In this document: one piece after another, positions 1-10,340 of the stretch
Numbering within the stretch: position 1 is the first letter of the stretch
Layout of the letters: the number at the start of each line of letters is the position of its first letter
Assembly (NCBI RefSeq): GCF_001761485.1
Contig: NC_090773.1
Coordinates: forward strand, 2,542,001 to 2,606,000
Reading direction: 5' to 3'
From: Yarrowia lipolytica
Taxonomy: Eukaryota; Ascomycota; Dipodascomycetes; Dipodascales
DNA length: 64,000 bases
The notes under the pieces: model-generated
Databases searched by the model: none
What the model was told of the DNA's origin: nothing
The model's input: only the letters and a program-made list of their open reading frames with translations
Made by a program: the position numbers and the translations under genes

Positions 1-2202
1 AAAACAGCCAACGACCTGCGTAACAACATTCTCAACCCGCAACCAAACGCCAGCTATCTCGACCACCTCACCAAGTACTACGCCCAATTGACATACTGGA
101 CTACCAAGTTTCCAGCCGGATGCGATAGCCTGGAGTTCATGTGGTACGGAACTCTGGCCTACACCGCCAATGCCGCCCCCGTCATCAGTCAAAGCCTTCA
201 TTTCGAGCGATGCAATCTTCTCTACAACCTGGGCTCGCTGTACAGTCAGATGGGCGTCAATGAGGGAAGGCAGGACGCAGACGGTCTAAAGATGTCATTC
301 AATTACTTTCAAATGGCAGCAGGATGCTTCCAGATTCTCATTGAGAACGGCTTGCCAGACTTGGAAAGTCTCAACATGCGAGGACTCGAATATGACACCA
401 TTTGCTGTGTTAGAGATCTCATGTTGGCCCAAGCACAGGAATGTTTCTGGCAGAGATCGCTGCTGAGTGGCTCACGAAACTCTCTGGTGGCAAAGCTCGC
501 GCAGCAGGTATCTCTTCTTTACGACTCGGCGCTCGCCTGGGCCCAAAAGAGCCCGCAGGTCCGAAGCGAATGGGTGCATCACATGACGTGCAAACGACAG
601 CACTTTCTAGCGGTCGCACATTACCGAATGGCACGTGACGCACTGGATGGATGCAGATATGGCGAGGAGATTGCACGTCTCAAGGCTGCTCTTAATGCCA
701 TCAAGGAGGGGACAGGAAAGGGTATGCTCAGAAGGTACCTGGTGGAGAGCGTGGCCGATGATTTGAACGGAATCATCGACGTAGTAACCGAAGATCTCAA
801 ACGGGCCGAGAAGGATAACAATCTTATCTATCTCCAGTCTGTTCCTCAGACAACCGCTCTCGCTCCTATTACACCTGCACTGATGGTCAAATGTACTCCT
901 CCCGTTGAGCTGGCTAAGCCCATAGAGTTTCTCACAAAGGACAAGCTGGGTCTTCCGCTGTTTGTCAAGCTCACGCCCTTTGCCTTTCACCAAGCCCTCG
1001 TTCTTTACTCTCAGGAATGTGATAAGATTGTTTCATCTATTGAGAGTCAGCTGAAGAACTGCACCAACAGCAAAAACCAGGCTCTCGTGGAGATGGCGCT
1101 ACCGGGATCATTGGACTCGGTCGAGAAGCCCAAGGGTATTCCTGCCGATATCATTGCTCATTCCGATCAGATCAAGAGTGAGCGAGGTCTTGAGACCACC
1201 AGAGAGGCCGTTAAGGACGTCCAGAGACTGGCAGCTACCGCGCGACAGGAGCTAGAGGCCGCTAAGGCTGTTCTTGACGACGAAAGAAGCGAGGACGAGA
1301 TGCTGAGACGTAAAAACAACTCTGGATGGACCAGATTCGACTCCAAGGAGGCTGGAGCCCACCTTTACACCCGTTTGGCAGAGCTGGAGCAGTATCTAGC
1401 TGATGCAGGGGCGTCTGATAAGCTTGTTCGAGGTAAATTGGATGAAATCGACTACCTCCTGTCGATTCTCAACTCAGGGCGAAGTGCTCTAGAGAACTAC
1501 TTACCATCGTCTGTTTCTGGAGTTCGGTCTCCCGAGGTCAAGCGGCAGGTGCCCCACTTGCGAGATCTGCTGAACAATCTGGAGTCATTGGAAATCAAAC
1601 GAGCTCAGTACATGGATCGACTGTCTCTAAAGCAGCAGAATGACGACATTGAACCTGTTTTGGAGTATCACATGAATAAGCTCATTCGAGAGAAGCACGC
1701 CAACCTGCGTCTGACCCTGGCTGACTTCGAGCCCATCACATCCAAGGAGCTGGAGAAATACACTGTTGACCAGGACTGGGCCTCCGAACAAAAGGAGCTT
1801 CAGGAGGAGGTGCTAGAGAAGCTTGACGTTGCCAACAAGGATTTCCGATCCTCGCTGGACATGAACGATGCTGCCATCCATAGAGAGAACGCCATCCAAT
1901 CTCTGGAGGTTGCTTACTTTAGCTACCAGGAACAAAAAGACCACCTCGATGCTGGGCGAAACTTTTACAACCAGCTTCTGGGTGAGATTTCCATCTTCCA
2001 CAAGAACTGTAAGCAGTTTGTGTACGAGCGAAAGATGGAGGGAGCTTCTCTCGAGCACGAGTTGTCGTCTATGCACTTGTCTGAGCATGAACATAGCGGA
2101 GGCCACAGCGATACATCCTCCACTCCCCTAGCAGCTCCCAGAGCTCAGAGAGCCAGCAACTTGAGCATGTGGAGCCCCGAGGATGGTATTCGGTTTGGGT
2201 AA
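1..2202 (+). CDS. RIM20: Bro1-domain protein, RIM20/palA type (5' end missing)
   Basis: Open from base 1, so the start lies outside the window; 733 residues are visible. The first ~330 visible residues look like a Bro1 domain (LTYWTTKFPAG, then a run matching the helical core with LLYNLGSLYSQ). The rest is a long, helical, coiled-coil-rich part like the V domain of ALIX, PalA and Rim20. The protein ends in WSPEDGIRFG, resembling the C-terminus I recall for PalA/Rim20 proteins, and it lacks the long proline-rich tail expected of Bro1 itself. In the family, Rim20/PalA binds ESCRT-III (Snf7) and YPxL motifs of the Rim101/PacC zinc-finger factor, bringing it to the protease Rim13/PalB on endosomal membranes during alkaline-pH signalling. 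The gene converges on GNA1, 197 bases away. The main alternative is the Bro1 paralogue. Confidence 0.85.
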   Translation, partial: KTANDLRNNILNPQPNASYLDHLTKYYAQLTYWTTKFPAGCDSLEFMWYGTLAYTANAAPVISQSLHFERCNLLYNLGSLYSQMGVNEGRQDADGLKMSFNYFQMAAGCFQILIENGLPDLESLNMRGLEYDTICCVRDLMLAQAQECFWQRSLLSGSRNSLVAKLAQQVSLLYDSALAWAQKSPQVRSEWVHHMTCKRQHFLAVAHYRMARDALDGCRYGEEIARLKAALNAIKEGTGKGMLRRYLVESVADDLNGIIDVVTEDLKRAEKDNNLIYLQSVPQTTALAPITPALMVKCTPPVELAKPIEFLTKDKLGLPLFVKLTPFAFHQALVLYSQECDKIVSSIESQLKNCTNSKNQALVEMALPGSLDSVEKPKGIPADIIAHSDQIKSERGLETTREAVKDVQRLAATARQELEAAKAVLDDERSEDEMLRRKNNSGWTRFDSKEAGAHLYTRLAELEQYLADAGASDKLVRGKLDEIDYLLSILNSGRSALENYLPSSVSGVRSPEVKRQVPHLRDLLNNLESLEIKRAQYMDRLSLKQQNDDIEPVLEYHMNKLIREKHANLRLTLADFEPITSKELEKYTVDQDWASEQKELQEEVLEKLDVANKDFRSSLDMNDAAIHRENAIQSLEVAYFSYQEQKDHLDAGRNFYNQLLGEISIFHKNCKQFVYERKMEGASLEHELSSMHLSEHEHSGGHSDTSSTPLAAPRAQRASNLSMWSPEDGIRFG

Positions 2203-2272
2203 TTATGGCTATACGAGTCTGGCATTTTGACATTTACTTAACTCAGCATTATTACAAGTATGTACGTCTGTA

Positions 2273-2303
2273 CAGAAGTATGTATGTACATACTGTACTT
2301 CTG
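2273..2303. repeat. Inverted repeat between convergent gene ends
   Basis: Arms CAGAAGTA (2273-2280) and TACTTCTG (2296-2303) enclose a 12-base perfect palindrome, GTATGTACATAC (2282-2293). It lies between the stops of the RIM20-type gene and GNA1, so it may fold in both 3' UTRs. A role in 3'-end formation is inference. Confidence 0.6.
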
Positions 2304-2399
2304 ACTAATGCAGTTTCAATCACAGTAGTTTTACGAATGTAGATGATAAATGCATTGTTATATATAAAGCGAGTTAGATGGATTTTCGAGAGATGCTTC

Positions 2400-2915
2400 T
2401 TACAAAGTGCCAGGCTTCTTGAACTTGAGAACCATTTCGTTTCCGCTGTGTGTGTAGCCGCACTTTTCGTAGAAAGGCACGTTCTTGTCGGAGCAGTCGA
2501 GAATGACCTTGTATGCCCCGACCTGCTCAGCGATGGCTGTGAGGGTGTTGATGAGATGGAGACCGAGCTTCTTGCCCTGTTCCGATGAGGCCACAGCAAT
2601 GTCTTCGATGTGACCTGCCGAGGCGCAGTGGTGGATCAGCTTTCGCTCAATGACCACAGATCCGATCGCCACGACTCGGTCCTTGTCGTTCACAATGACC
2701 ACGTTGTAGTATGTGTCGTTTCGGTCCTGCCAGTACTGGAACCGCTTGATGAAGTCGGATTCTGAAATGTCTCCGACGGTGGTGAGTACCGCCAGGGTCT
2801 GCAGAACTCCTCGGTGGTAGTCCGAAGCCTGCAAAGGCCGAATTGTGTATCCCGGAGGCAGACGGGCCTCGACGGACTTGGGGATGAGCGCGGCGTTGAA
2901 GAGCGGAGTATCCAT
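2400..2915 (-). CDS. GNA1: Glucosamine-6-phosphate N-acetyltransferase
   Basis: This is a GNAT-fold enzyme that transfers acetyl from acetyl-CoA to glucosamine-6-phosphate, a step toward UDP-GlcNAc for chitin, N-glycans and GPI anchors. The 171 residues contain the family signatures in order: LPPGYTIRPL, LAVLTTVGDI, GSVVIERKLIH, GHIEDIAV, the acetyl-CoA loop SEQGKKLG, and the C-terminal YKVILDCSDKNVPFYEKCGY. Two in-frame ATGs exist. I chose 2915 because the protein then begins MDTPLFNAALI, like filamentous-fungal Gna1 as I recall it, because its context is GCCATGG, and because a TATA box at 2983-2990 lies only about 23 bases ahead of the other ATG (2960). That is too close for the upstream ATG to be in most transcripts. 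Starting at 2960 would add 15 residues. It is convergent with the RIM20-type gene. Confidence 0.95.
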   Translation of the reverse strand: MDTPLFNAALIPKSVEARLPPGYTIRPLQASDYHRGVLQTLAVLTTVGDISESDFIKRFQYWQDRNDTYYNVVIVNDKDRVVAIGSVVIERKLIHHCASAGHIEDIAVASSEQGKKLGLHLINTLTAIAEQVGAYKVILDCSDKNVPFYEKCGYTHSGNEMVLKFKKPGTL

Positions 2916-2982
2916 GGCGTTGTAGCTTGTGTAGGGGGTGTGTTGTGTTGCGGAGAGCATGATGATGGGCTGCTGCAGAAGG

Positions 2983-2990
2983 GTTTTATA
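2983..2990 (-). promoter_or_regulatory. TATA box of GNA1
   Basis: TATAAAAC on the minus strand, 68 bases before the chosen ATG (2915) and 23 bases before the upstream in-frame ATG (2960). Confidence 0.6.
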
Positions 2991-5197
2991 TGTGCGTGGA
3001 GATTTGTTTGTGACAGTTCAATGGATGGGAAATAAGGGGCCCTTGCGAGAAATGTGGTGGAGCTGAGGGATGTAAAAGGATTCGGGATGGGAAGGTTCGG
3101 TGCAGGGAACTCTCGCCGCTATTTATTGTCTCGCTAGCCCCCACAGATCAACTCTGGGTCCCTTGTCCATACTTTTCCAGCCAGCCTATATTTACTCTTG
3201 TCTAAATTTAGAAGCCGCGATAAAGTTCGGGCTGGGTGTTGTAGGCAACTGTATGCAGGCTGGCGGCGGGCGAGGAGCATTGTGGCGGCGGCTGTAGGTG
3301 TCTGAGAGGAGGAAAAGAAACGGTTTGGGAATCTTCAGGGTGCGCTGAGCATTTCCTTGCGTCCCTTGTGTCTTCCAGTCGCCCCCAAAAACCAAACATG
3401 TGCACGTTTGTCTATGTTGGCTCCTGTTCACACTGCATATTAGCTCGCTTTAGTATACGCGAGAGCGGTATTGTAGGGCTCGTCAATAGGAGCGTAGTAT
3501 AGTGCAAAGAGGGGAAGATAAGAGATTGTGCGTTTTAGCGTCTGATTGGGCAAATCGCCGCGTTCAAAAAAACTAGGCAACACGGCCTTTTCTCGCACTC
3601 CACGCCTGTTTTTGGCGGTCTTTCCGAGTCTGCTGAAACAGCCGCACCAGCCTATTTCTTTCGGAACTTTGTTTTCAGAAAAATAGAGACACGCAAATAA
3701 AGACGCGACCGAGATTCGAAGGGTGTAGCTACGTCTGGAAGACACGTAATCACAATGGGAAACGAATGAGTGGTGGCCGTGGCGACACTGACATGCAAAA
3801 AGAAGACCACTCGCCATACACGGTACCCCTCGATCAACTAACCCCGTAATCCAGCCCTATAATTACGTCTCCCTACTTTTCCCGATCCTAAAGCTCCCGA
3901 TATGCAGCAGCCTGGAAGGTGGTGTGGAGGAAGGAGGTGTGTGGGAGACATCTTTGTCCAAGGAGGCAGAGTATAGGGACGAGGGCGTGTGTTGTACGGT
4001 ACTCGCGGAGAGTGCTCATGTCATGAGGCTGGTATATATAAACAATCTCATCTTTTCCCAATCCGACTTTCATCTCAGAGATGGTGTACACGACAATTAT
4101 CGTGGTTAGTGCGTGTGGATCATATTAATTGGTCTACAGCTAATAACGCGGGTGCACGGAAGGCCTTGACATAATATCCTTATTACTTGAAGTTAGTTGA
4201 ACTTTAGTTGGAAAAGGAGTGGTGCTGGGGGTACCTATTTCGGGGTTTCGGAAATGCCACTGCGACGAAAAGTGTTATGATCAAGAGACTAGACGTGAGT
4301 TTTAAACAAATAACTAAAAATATCTACATCTTGTTACACGATTATTTCGAGATACGGTGGTTTGTAGCTTTGGTATTCAAGTACCTTTTGTTGGGCTTTT
4401 GTTGGAAGTTCTCGGGCTTTTGTTGATAAAGGGTAAAATTACACTAGTTCTGGGCGACACAGCATTACAAATAAAATAGTTCTGGGCGACACTTCATTCG
4501 GTAGATCTCCATCGAGGAAGTTGTTGCGAACGAGTACGATAACCGATACATTCAATATACTCGTATTTGTATTCTCTTCCTCTTTCCAAACCATCTGATA
4601 ATACCCGACATCTGATAAAATGACCCTTCTTTAACCATCACCATTGCTGCCAAAGTCCCCAGCCTTCGAGACACCCTGCATTCGACGTCATAATACATAC
4701 AGGAACTCAAGACAATGCCGTTTGTGCTCTGAAACGCCGTCTAAATAGCCACAAATGTCTACGAACGTGTAACAATGCCGGCAAAAAGAAAACGCCATTC
4801 AAATCGAGCTGTTTTAGCGTCTCAAAACGTGGTCTATTTTTGGCCTGACAGCCCCCAAAATCACACTTCCCCATATTACTGTACAACTTTAAAATAGGCG
4901 AGTGATGCGGTGCAAAAAACTGCGGGTAGAATTGCGAGCTATAGGGCAGTTATGGCGGGGGTCGCGTCAGCCTACCAGTAGCGTGTTTTGGATGATTGTA
5001 TGCTTCACGTGATCTCTCTCTCCCCCCGGAAAAATCGCGTGACCATCCGCTCTTCATTACCAGTGCACCCCCTGCCCCTTCTTATCCCTCAGGACGATCT
5101 CTTCAAAGTGTATTTTGGACGTGCTTTTTGACAGAGTGCAGCTCGCGATATTGTACTGCAATTAACGAACGTGTCTCGAACATTCGCACATCACACC
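2991..5197. other. Divergent intergenic region, GNA1 / GH47 gene
   Basis: No gene is recognised in 2.2 kb. Visible items are a TATATATAAAC element at about 4029-4039 followed by an ATG with only a 15-codon frame; three CTTTTGTTG copies at 4385-4424; a 16-base direct repeat (TAGTTCTGGGCGACAC) at 4445-4460 and 4477-4492; two ATCTGATAA sites at 4593-4601 and 4610-4618; and a TCACGTGA palindrome at 5005-5012, about 190 bases before the GH47 start. A 125-codon minus-strand frame at 3440-3817 shows no family resemblance. Confidence 0.6.
4593..4618 (+). promoter_or_regulatory. Paired ATCTGATAA GATA-factor sites
   Basis: Two perfect ATCTGATAA copies on the same strand, 17 bases start to start. ATC(A/T)GATAA is the consensus for iron-sensing GATA repressors of the Fep1/SreA/Urbs1 family; nitrogen GATA factors could also bind the core. 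The nearest start is the GH47 gene, about 580 bases downstream. No assay is available here, so the function is inferred from the motif alone. Confidence 0.45.
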
Positions 5198-7522
5198 ATG
5201 CAACGACTTCGAATGCGAAAACTGCTCCGGCCGTTGCTGCTGGCATGTGTGATTGCAGGCCTCTTGCTGTGGTTTGTGCCTCTGGACTCGGGCGTCCGTC
5301 TGTCCAGCTTGAAGCAATCGGTCGAGGAGACTCCTGTGCCGGAACACCCTGGAAAGCCCTCTGAAGAAGAAAATGAGAAGAAGAAGGAACCCAATGTGCC
5401 CGACATGAATGTGGGAGCCAACGCCCGGCTCAAGGGCGGCGCGCCTCCTCAGTTGGCCGACTCCTACACCCCCAAGGACGGGACCATTGAGCTGATTTCT
5501 CCTATTGGAGGCCAATCTCGAATTGGAGGAGTGGGAGCCAAGCTGCTGCCCAAGCCCAAGCAGATCCCCCGAAAAGAAAAGTACCCCGTCAAGGACCCCT
5601 ACAAGCTGCCGTCCAAGTCTACCAACCACTGGCTTCCCAAGATCCAGGCCGCAGAGCACAGGGAGTGCAAAGACCGGATGGATCGACTCAAGGAGGTCAA
5701 GACCGTCATGGACCAGACGTGGCAGCGGTACAAGCAATTTGGATTTGGCCACGACGAGATCCATCCCATTACTGGTAAGGCCCGAGATCCCTTTCTCGGA
5801 TGGGCTGCCACTCTTGTGGACGCTCTGGACACTCTGTGGATCATGGACATGAAGGACGAGTTCAAGCTGGCTGCAGACAGGGTGGCCGAAATCGACTTTA
5901 CTCGGTCTGGTCGAGACGTGATTCCCGTATTTGAAACTACTATCCGATACCTTGGTGGTCTTCTGTCTGCCTACGACCTCTCTGGTGACAAAAGACTCTA
6001 CTACAAGGCTATTGAGCTGGGTGATAACCTCATTGGTGCGTTTGATACACCCAACCGAATGCCTCTTCTGTACTACAGATGGGAAGATAAGAGCACCAAC
6101 ACTCGTCGACGACCTGCCCAGGGAGCTATTGTTGCTGAGCTTGGTTCCATGACCATCGAGTTTACCCGCCTCGCTCAGCTGACTGGAAATAACACTTATT
6201 TTGATGCTGTTCACCGAATCACAAAGGAGTTTGAGAAGGCCGCTGACCAGCAGGTGATTCCTGGCCTGTTCCCTGCCCTGGTTGACATTTCTGGCTGTGA
6301 TCTGACACAACCCGGTGAGGAGACCGACCCTATGGTCCAGCTCCCCGTGGCCTTTGCTTCTCCTCAGCGATGCAAAAAGAAGGGTATTACTCCCATGACT
6401 GCACATGCTGGAGTTGAACAGACTGTATCTTTCGGAGGCCGAATCGACTCACTCTACGAGTATTATATCAAGGAGTACATTCTTCTGGGCGGTGCCGACG
6501 ACACGTACAAGAACATGTACATCCAGTCTGCAGACCAAGGAGCCAAAATGCTGCTCTACAAGCCCAACACCACCTCCTCAGAGGAGATCCTCTTCTCTGG
6601 AGACCTCCATATTAACCCTGCCAATCTTCAGGACATTGTCTTCTCTCCTACCATGGCTCACTTGTCCTGTTTCCTGGGAGGCATGTATGCTATGGGGGGC
6701 AAGGTTTTGGAGCGACCAAAGGACGTGGAGATTGGCAAACGGCTTGCTCAGGGCTGTGTCTGGGCCTATGGCGCCACGGGAACTGGAGTCATGCCCGAAG
6801 ACCTGTCTGTGTCTCCATGTGGGGACTCTGGGGAGGGCATTGATGAGACCTGTGAGTTTGAGGCGCCCAAGCTGACTCTGCACAAGTACCTGCTTGCCGG
6901 AGACGGTACCGTGGTCGACACTTCTGAAGAGGAAGAGGGCAAGGTCGTTGAGGAGAAGATTGGTGGCCAGAAGCCAACCATGGAGAAGTCGCCGTACTCG
7001 CTCCACGAGCTCGGTATCGCCCCTCGATCCAGACGAGAAAAGTACCCCCACATTCGTCTGGAGCAGGTGGCCGACTTCACTCCTCTCATCAAGCTTGACG
7101 AGGATGAGCTCAAGAAGATCCCCAAGAAGTTTGCAGGCCAGACGCACAGGTGGCGGCAGTCTGGAGTCTACGACTTGCCCCGAGACTTTGTCAAGGCTTC
7201 CCCTCACTACCTGATGCGTCCCGAAGCCATTGAGTCAGTCTATTACCTCTATCGAATCACAGGCGACCCTGTTTGGCAGGAACGCGGCTGGGAGATGTTC
7301 CGATCAGTGGTTAACCTTTGTTGGGCTGGTCATGGAGCCTATGCTGCCATCAGGGACGTTACTGATTGGCGAATGGACTCTAATCGGTTCTATGACGAGC
7401 AGGAGTCTTTCTGGGTGGGTGAGACCTTGAAGTACTACTACCTGCTGTTTGCCGACTCGGACGTTATCTCCCTAGACGAGTGGGTTTTCAATACGGAGGC
7501 TCATCCTGTTAAGAGACAGTAG
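5198..7522 (+). CDS. GH47 class I alpha-1,2-mannosidase, type II membrane protein
   Basis: The 774 residues start at the first ATG (5198); the frame runs further back only through a GTG. Residues ~10-28 form one hydrophobic signal anchor after a basic start (QRLRMRKLLRPLLL), so the catalytic part should face the ER or Golgi lumen. GH47 signatures are clear: PFLGWAATLVDALDTLWIM, GSMTIEFTRLAQLTGN, HLSCFLGGMYAMGG, MRPEAIES (glutamate ~676), ESFWVGETLKYYYLLF, and the terminal FNTEAHP whose threonine binds calcium in the family. These enzymes trim alpha-1,2-mannose from N-glycans or mark glycoproteins for ER degradation. It is much longer than S. cerevisiae Mns1 (549). The extra length is an N-terminal stalk (~30-140) and an acidic then basic insertion (~570-650). 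It may correspond to an Mnl2-like branch; the subgroup is uncertain. Confidence 0.92.
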   Translation: MQRLRMRKLLRPLLLACVIAGLLLWFVPLDSGVRLSSLKQSVEETPVPEHPGKPSEEENEKKKEPNVPDMNVGANARLKGGAPPQLADSYTPKDGTIELISPIGGQSRIGGVGAKLLPKPKQIPRKEKYPVKDPYKLPSKSTNHWLPKIQAAEHRECKDRMDRLKEVKTVMDQTWQRYKQFGFGHDEIHPITGKARDPFLGWAATLVDALDTLWIMDMKDEFKLAADRVAEIDFTRSGRDVIPVFETTIRYLGGLLSAYDLSGDKRLYYKAIELGDNLIGAFDTPNRMPLLYYRWEDKSTNTRRRPAQGAIVAELGSMTIEFTRLAQLTGNNTYFDAVHRITKEFEKAADQQVIPGLFPALVDISGCDLTQPGEETDPMVQLPVAFASPQRCKKKGITPMTAHAGVEQTVSFGGRIDSLYEYYIKEYILLGGADDTYKNMYIQSADQGAKMLLYKPNTTSSEEILFSGDLHINPANLQDIVFSPTMAHLSCFLGGMYAMGGKVLERPKDVEIGKRLAQGCVWAYGATGTGVMPEDLSVSPCGDSGEGIDETCEFEAPKLTLHKYLLAGDGTVVDTSEEEEGKVVEEKIGGQKPTMEKSPYSLHELGIAPRSRREKYPHIRLEQVADFTPLIKLDEDELKKIPKKFAGQTHRWRQSGVYDLPRDFVKASPHYLMRPEAIESVYYLYRITGDPVWQERGWEMFRSVVNLCWAGHGAYAAIRDVTDWRMDSNRFYDEQESFWVGETLKYYYLLFADSDVISLDEWVFNTEAHPVKRQ

Positions 7523-10290
7523 ACAAAAGACAAGGAGTGATTTGGTGTTTACTTGATGGAACAGGTTTCTGCAAAGGGAATGCCAGCTTGCATATAATTT
7601 ATATAATCAATGAGTTAACGATATGGCCTGAGTACGTACAACTTTGCATCTGCAAGGCAGCGGGAATGGTGGATTACCGTGGTCTACCGTGGTGGAATTC
7701 TCGATACGGCGTGGGAGAAACCAAAGTGAGGGAGTCACTAGTCTACAGCACTGGTGAGACATGCAATTGACATGGCGAAGACATTCGCAGTTCTGTCAGG
7801 TTTGTGGGTTTCCAGCGGCCCTGCATTCTTCATGAGCCCAAAAGTGAACCCTCGCGTACGTCCCCTAGGTTACTGTTGGCGGCTTTATGTCTAGTGGTCT
7901 GTTTACGAGGTGGAGGGTGAATCTTCGTTGGTGGAGTCTCTCCAAGGCCTGGCTACTTGTCTTAGAGAGTTTCTGTCTAGAACTGGTGAGTGCCAAGTTG
8001 CCGGCAGCAACAATGATTTCTGCAAGTATCGTCGCTATACTGAACCAATTGTGTACATTGTTATTGGCACCCTCGTCATGTCACCCTCGATACGAACATC
8101 CAATGGAAACAAGGATATCTGGACAGCTGTAACACCACAAGATGGTCTGAGACAGCTGATCCTGCTCTTGTCTGTTCGGAGTGTATTCGGGGTCCGTCGA
8201 TTCATTTGGAGGTTATTCCGGGCTTGTTATGGCAATAGGTTAGCAGGACACTTGCCTGAAACGAGTAGTACCGCCAATGAATGTAAAAACATTGATGATA
8301 TCTCATTGACCATGTTCAACGATGCTCTGGTGGTGCAACAAGCGTAGCGTGCACTCCCACAATCACATTCCACGACCCCGCTATAGTACAACAGTAGACC
8401 ATGTCAGAGCCGTCCCTCCACTCCGCTTAAACAAACCCATTTCGGTCGAGAGTTGATATTACAAGTACAAGAAGAAGATCACAAAGGCGATATTGATACT
8501 GACGACAATCATACTCCAGGAGAACGGTACGGTGAGTCGTGCTGAGGCAACCTCCGACACGAAACCCACGCTCCGGACCACCAAATGCTGTATTTCGTAT
8601 GCCCGGAGAATCTTTGTGCCAGTATGTATTGGAGCTTGAGTTCGTCTACTGGATTATATCGCACCGTTCGTATTTTTGTCTGTTAGTTGTAGTCGTCCGG
8701 GTGGGCCTGCAACTTTATGTTGTAGAGAATGTCCGTGTGAAGGAACCGCCTGGACAGATTGGCATTGCAGCGGAAAGCACTCTCCCAGGCATGCCGTCAA
8801 CCGTGTTCGCCACCTTGTCTGCTGCTCTATCTGCTTTTAGTTCGGAGACCATGAGGTATGCTACAAGTAGAAACAAGTGGCTGGATGTCTCAAACAAGGC
8901 ACTATGATGTACTCGTAGATGGTACAGGTGGGTGAGACCTGAAACCGTTGAAGGGTCTAACTTATCCAAGAAGCATATGAACGAAAGCGTCTCCAAATAC
9001 ACCCAGCAAACAGAAACTCCCACAGACACGGACGCCCACAGCGGTGCAGACACACGTACGGCAGGTACCAGGGCCGACTGCCCCTTCCTTATCAGAACGC
9101 CAAGCCCGGAGGGCGGAAACGTGCTCACGATAAGTCCAAGAGACGACAGTGTGACTACAGGTCTATCGTGCCAAGACAACCCTATCCATCCGGCTTGCGA
9201 AACGGTGGGCCGGATTAAATTGGAGGTTTATTTTCGGTCAGCCCTGTGCGGCATATTGTGGCTTGGGCAACTGGACGGTTGAAACCTGGGTGTACAGACC
9301 TGTCCGAAATATGAATCGAATCAGCAGAGCGAGACGAGTACAGCGGCGAAGTCCCCACGGCTGTATCTCCCCTTTTTTGACCTCCGGTCGCCTTCCCAAA
9401 TAAACTCTGGCAGTGCAGTCTGGGTGCTACACTATCGCAGCGTGTGCAAAACACATGGCGGACTGTTCAGGCGGTGCTGTCTGACGGAATAAAATTCAAA
9501 GCAGATAAATCGAGGGGCAGAGTCGTGGTGAGGAAGTCCGCCAAAGTCGGATTACATTTGTGACATCTGAAGGATGTAAACTGGCGCTTACAAATGGCTG
9601 AATGTTAGCGTCCCTTAAACTCTGGCAGTGTCAAAAGGGTTCAGACGCCGAAAGCCCAAAGACACTTGGGCCTTCCCGGAGCGATAGCACTGCCCCCTTT
9701 GTCTGTGTGGAAGACCCGGTGAATGTCGAGTACCTGCTTATGCAGCGACACATGTTTCGCTGGTGGTAATGGCGGCAAAGTTGGGTGTTTGACACTGCAA
9801 CCCGAAATCTCGTGCCAGATTGTACTGAGACTTATATCGAGGTGTGCGTTCGAAAATCACTCTATAGCACCGTGGACGGCGCAAACCATCCTTGTCGTGC
9901 GACCGGTACCGCCCACTCAACCCACAGATGGTCGGATTGTCAGATTGGCCAGGTACTGCGTTCCTGACCAGCAGCGTTTAAAATAGTGTTTGGACACTCA
10001 GGGTGGGCAGCCAGATAGGTTATCAGTGTGCCTCGAAGTCTCTCTAAAATGTGCGGCTTGAGGTCTGGGCACGTCTACTGTGCGAGGGTCTATGTCAGTG
10101 TGAAAAAAAGACGCCAAACAAGCGTTTAGGTCTGTGTGGTGGGGGAGGGGGAGATGAGTAGTGGGGCTGTGTGTGGATGGGGTGGATATATGGATATATC
10201 GGCATGTTGTCGGCTTTGTGTCTTTCCGGGGGTTAGGCCTGTTGAATTACATTCGCGTTGTGCCTGTCACATCCGCTTTTTTGTTTCTTA

Positions 10291-10323
<33 letters not shown>

Positions 10324-10340
10324 TTTTTTTTTTTTTTTTT
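10291..10340 (+). repeat. (CT)14 microsatellite followed by T18
   Basis: Fourteen CT units (10291-10318), then a TCT spacer and about 18 thymines (10323-10340), all inside a longer pyrimidine-rich stretch about 560 bases before the transporter start. Such tracts often exclude nucleosomes in yeast promoters; that role is inferred. Confidence 0.9.

Noticed and set aside
3440-3817. 125-codon minus-strand frame starting at ATG
   Set aside because: No recognisable motif, cysteine and serine scattered at random, and it overlaps other random frames.
5171-5197. Upstream extension of the GH47 protein
   Set aside because: The extension starts at GTG; a nuclear yeast gene should start at the ATG at 5198. 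Similar non-ATG extensions were dropped at 18646-18732, 39168-39263 and 58619-58699.
5162-6406. 414-codon minus-strand frame antisense to the GH47 gene
   Set aside because: Shadow of a strongly biased coding region; the plus strand encodes clear GH47 signatures. The same reasoning removes other large antisense frames, such as those within CCT6 and RAD2.
8715-9179. 154-codon minus-strand frame with hydrophobic stretches
   Set aside because: It opens at ATG, but shows no family resemblance, an irregular composition and no clear splice partners. An adjoining frame ends in LYNIKLQAHPDDYN, which looks protein-like, but a stop lies about 40 codons upstream.
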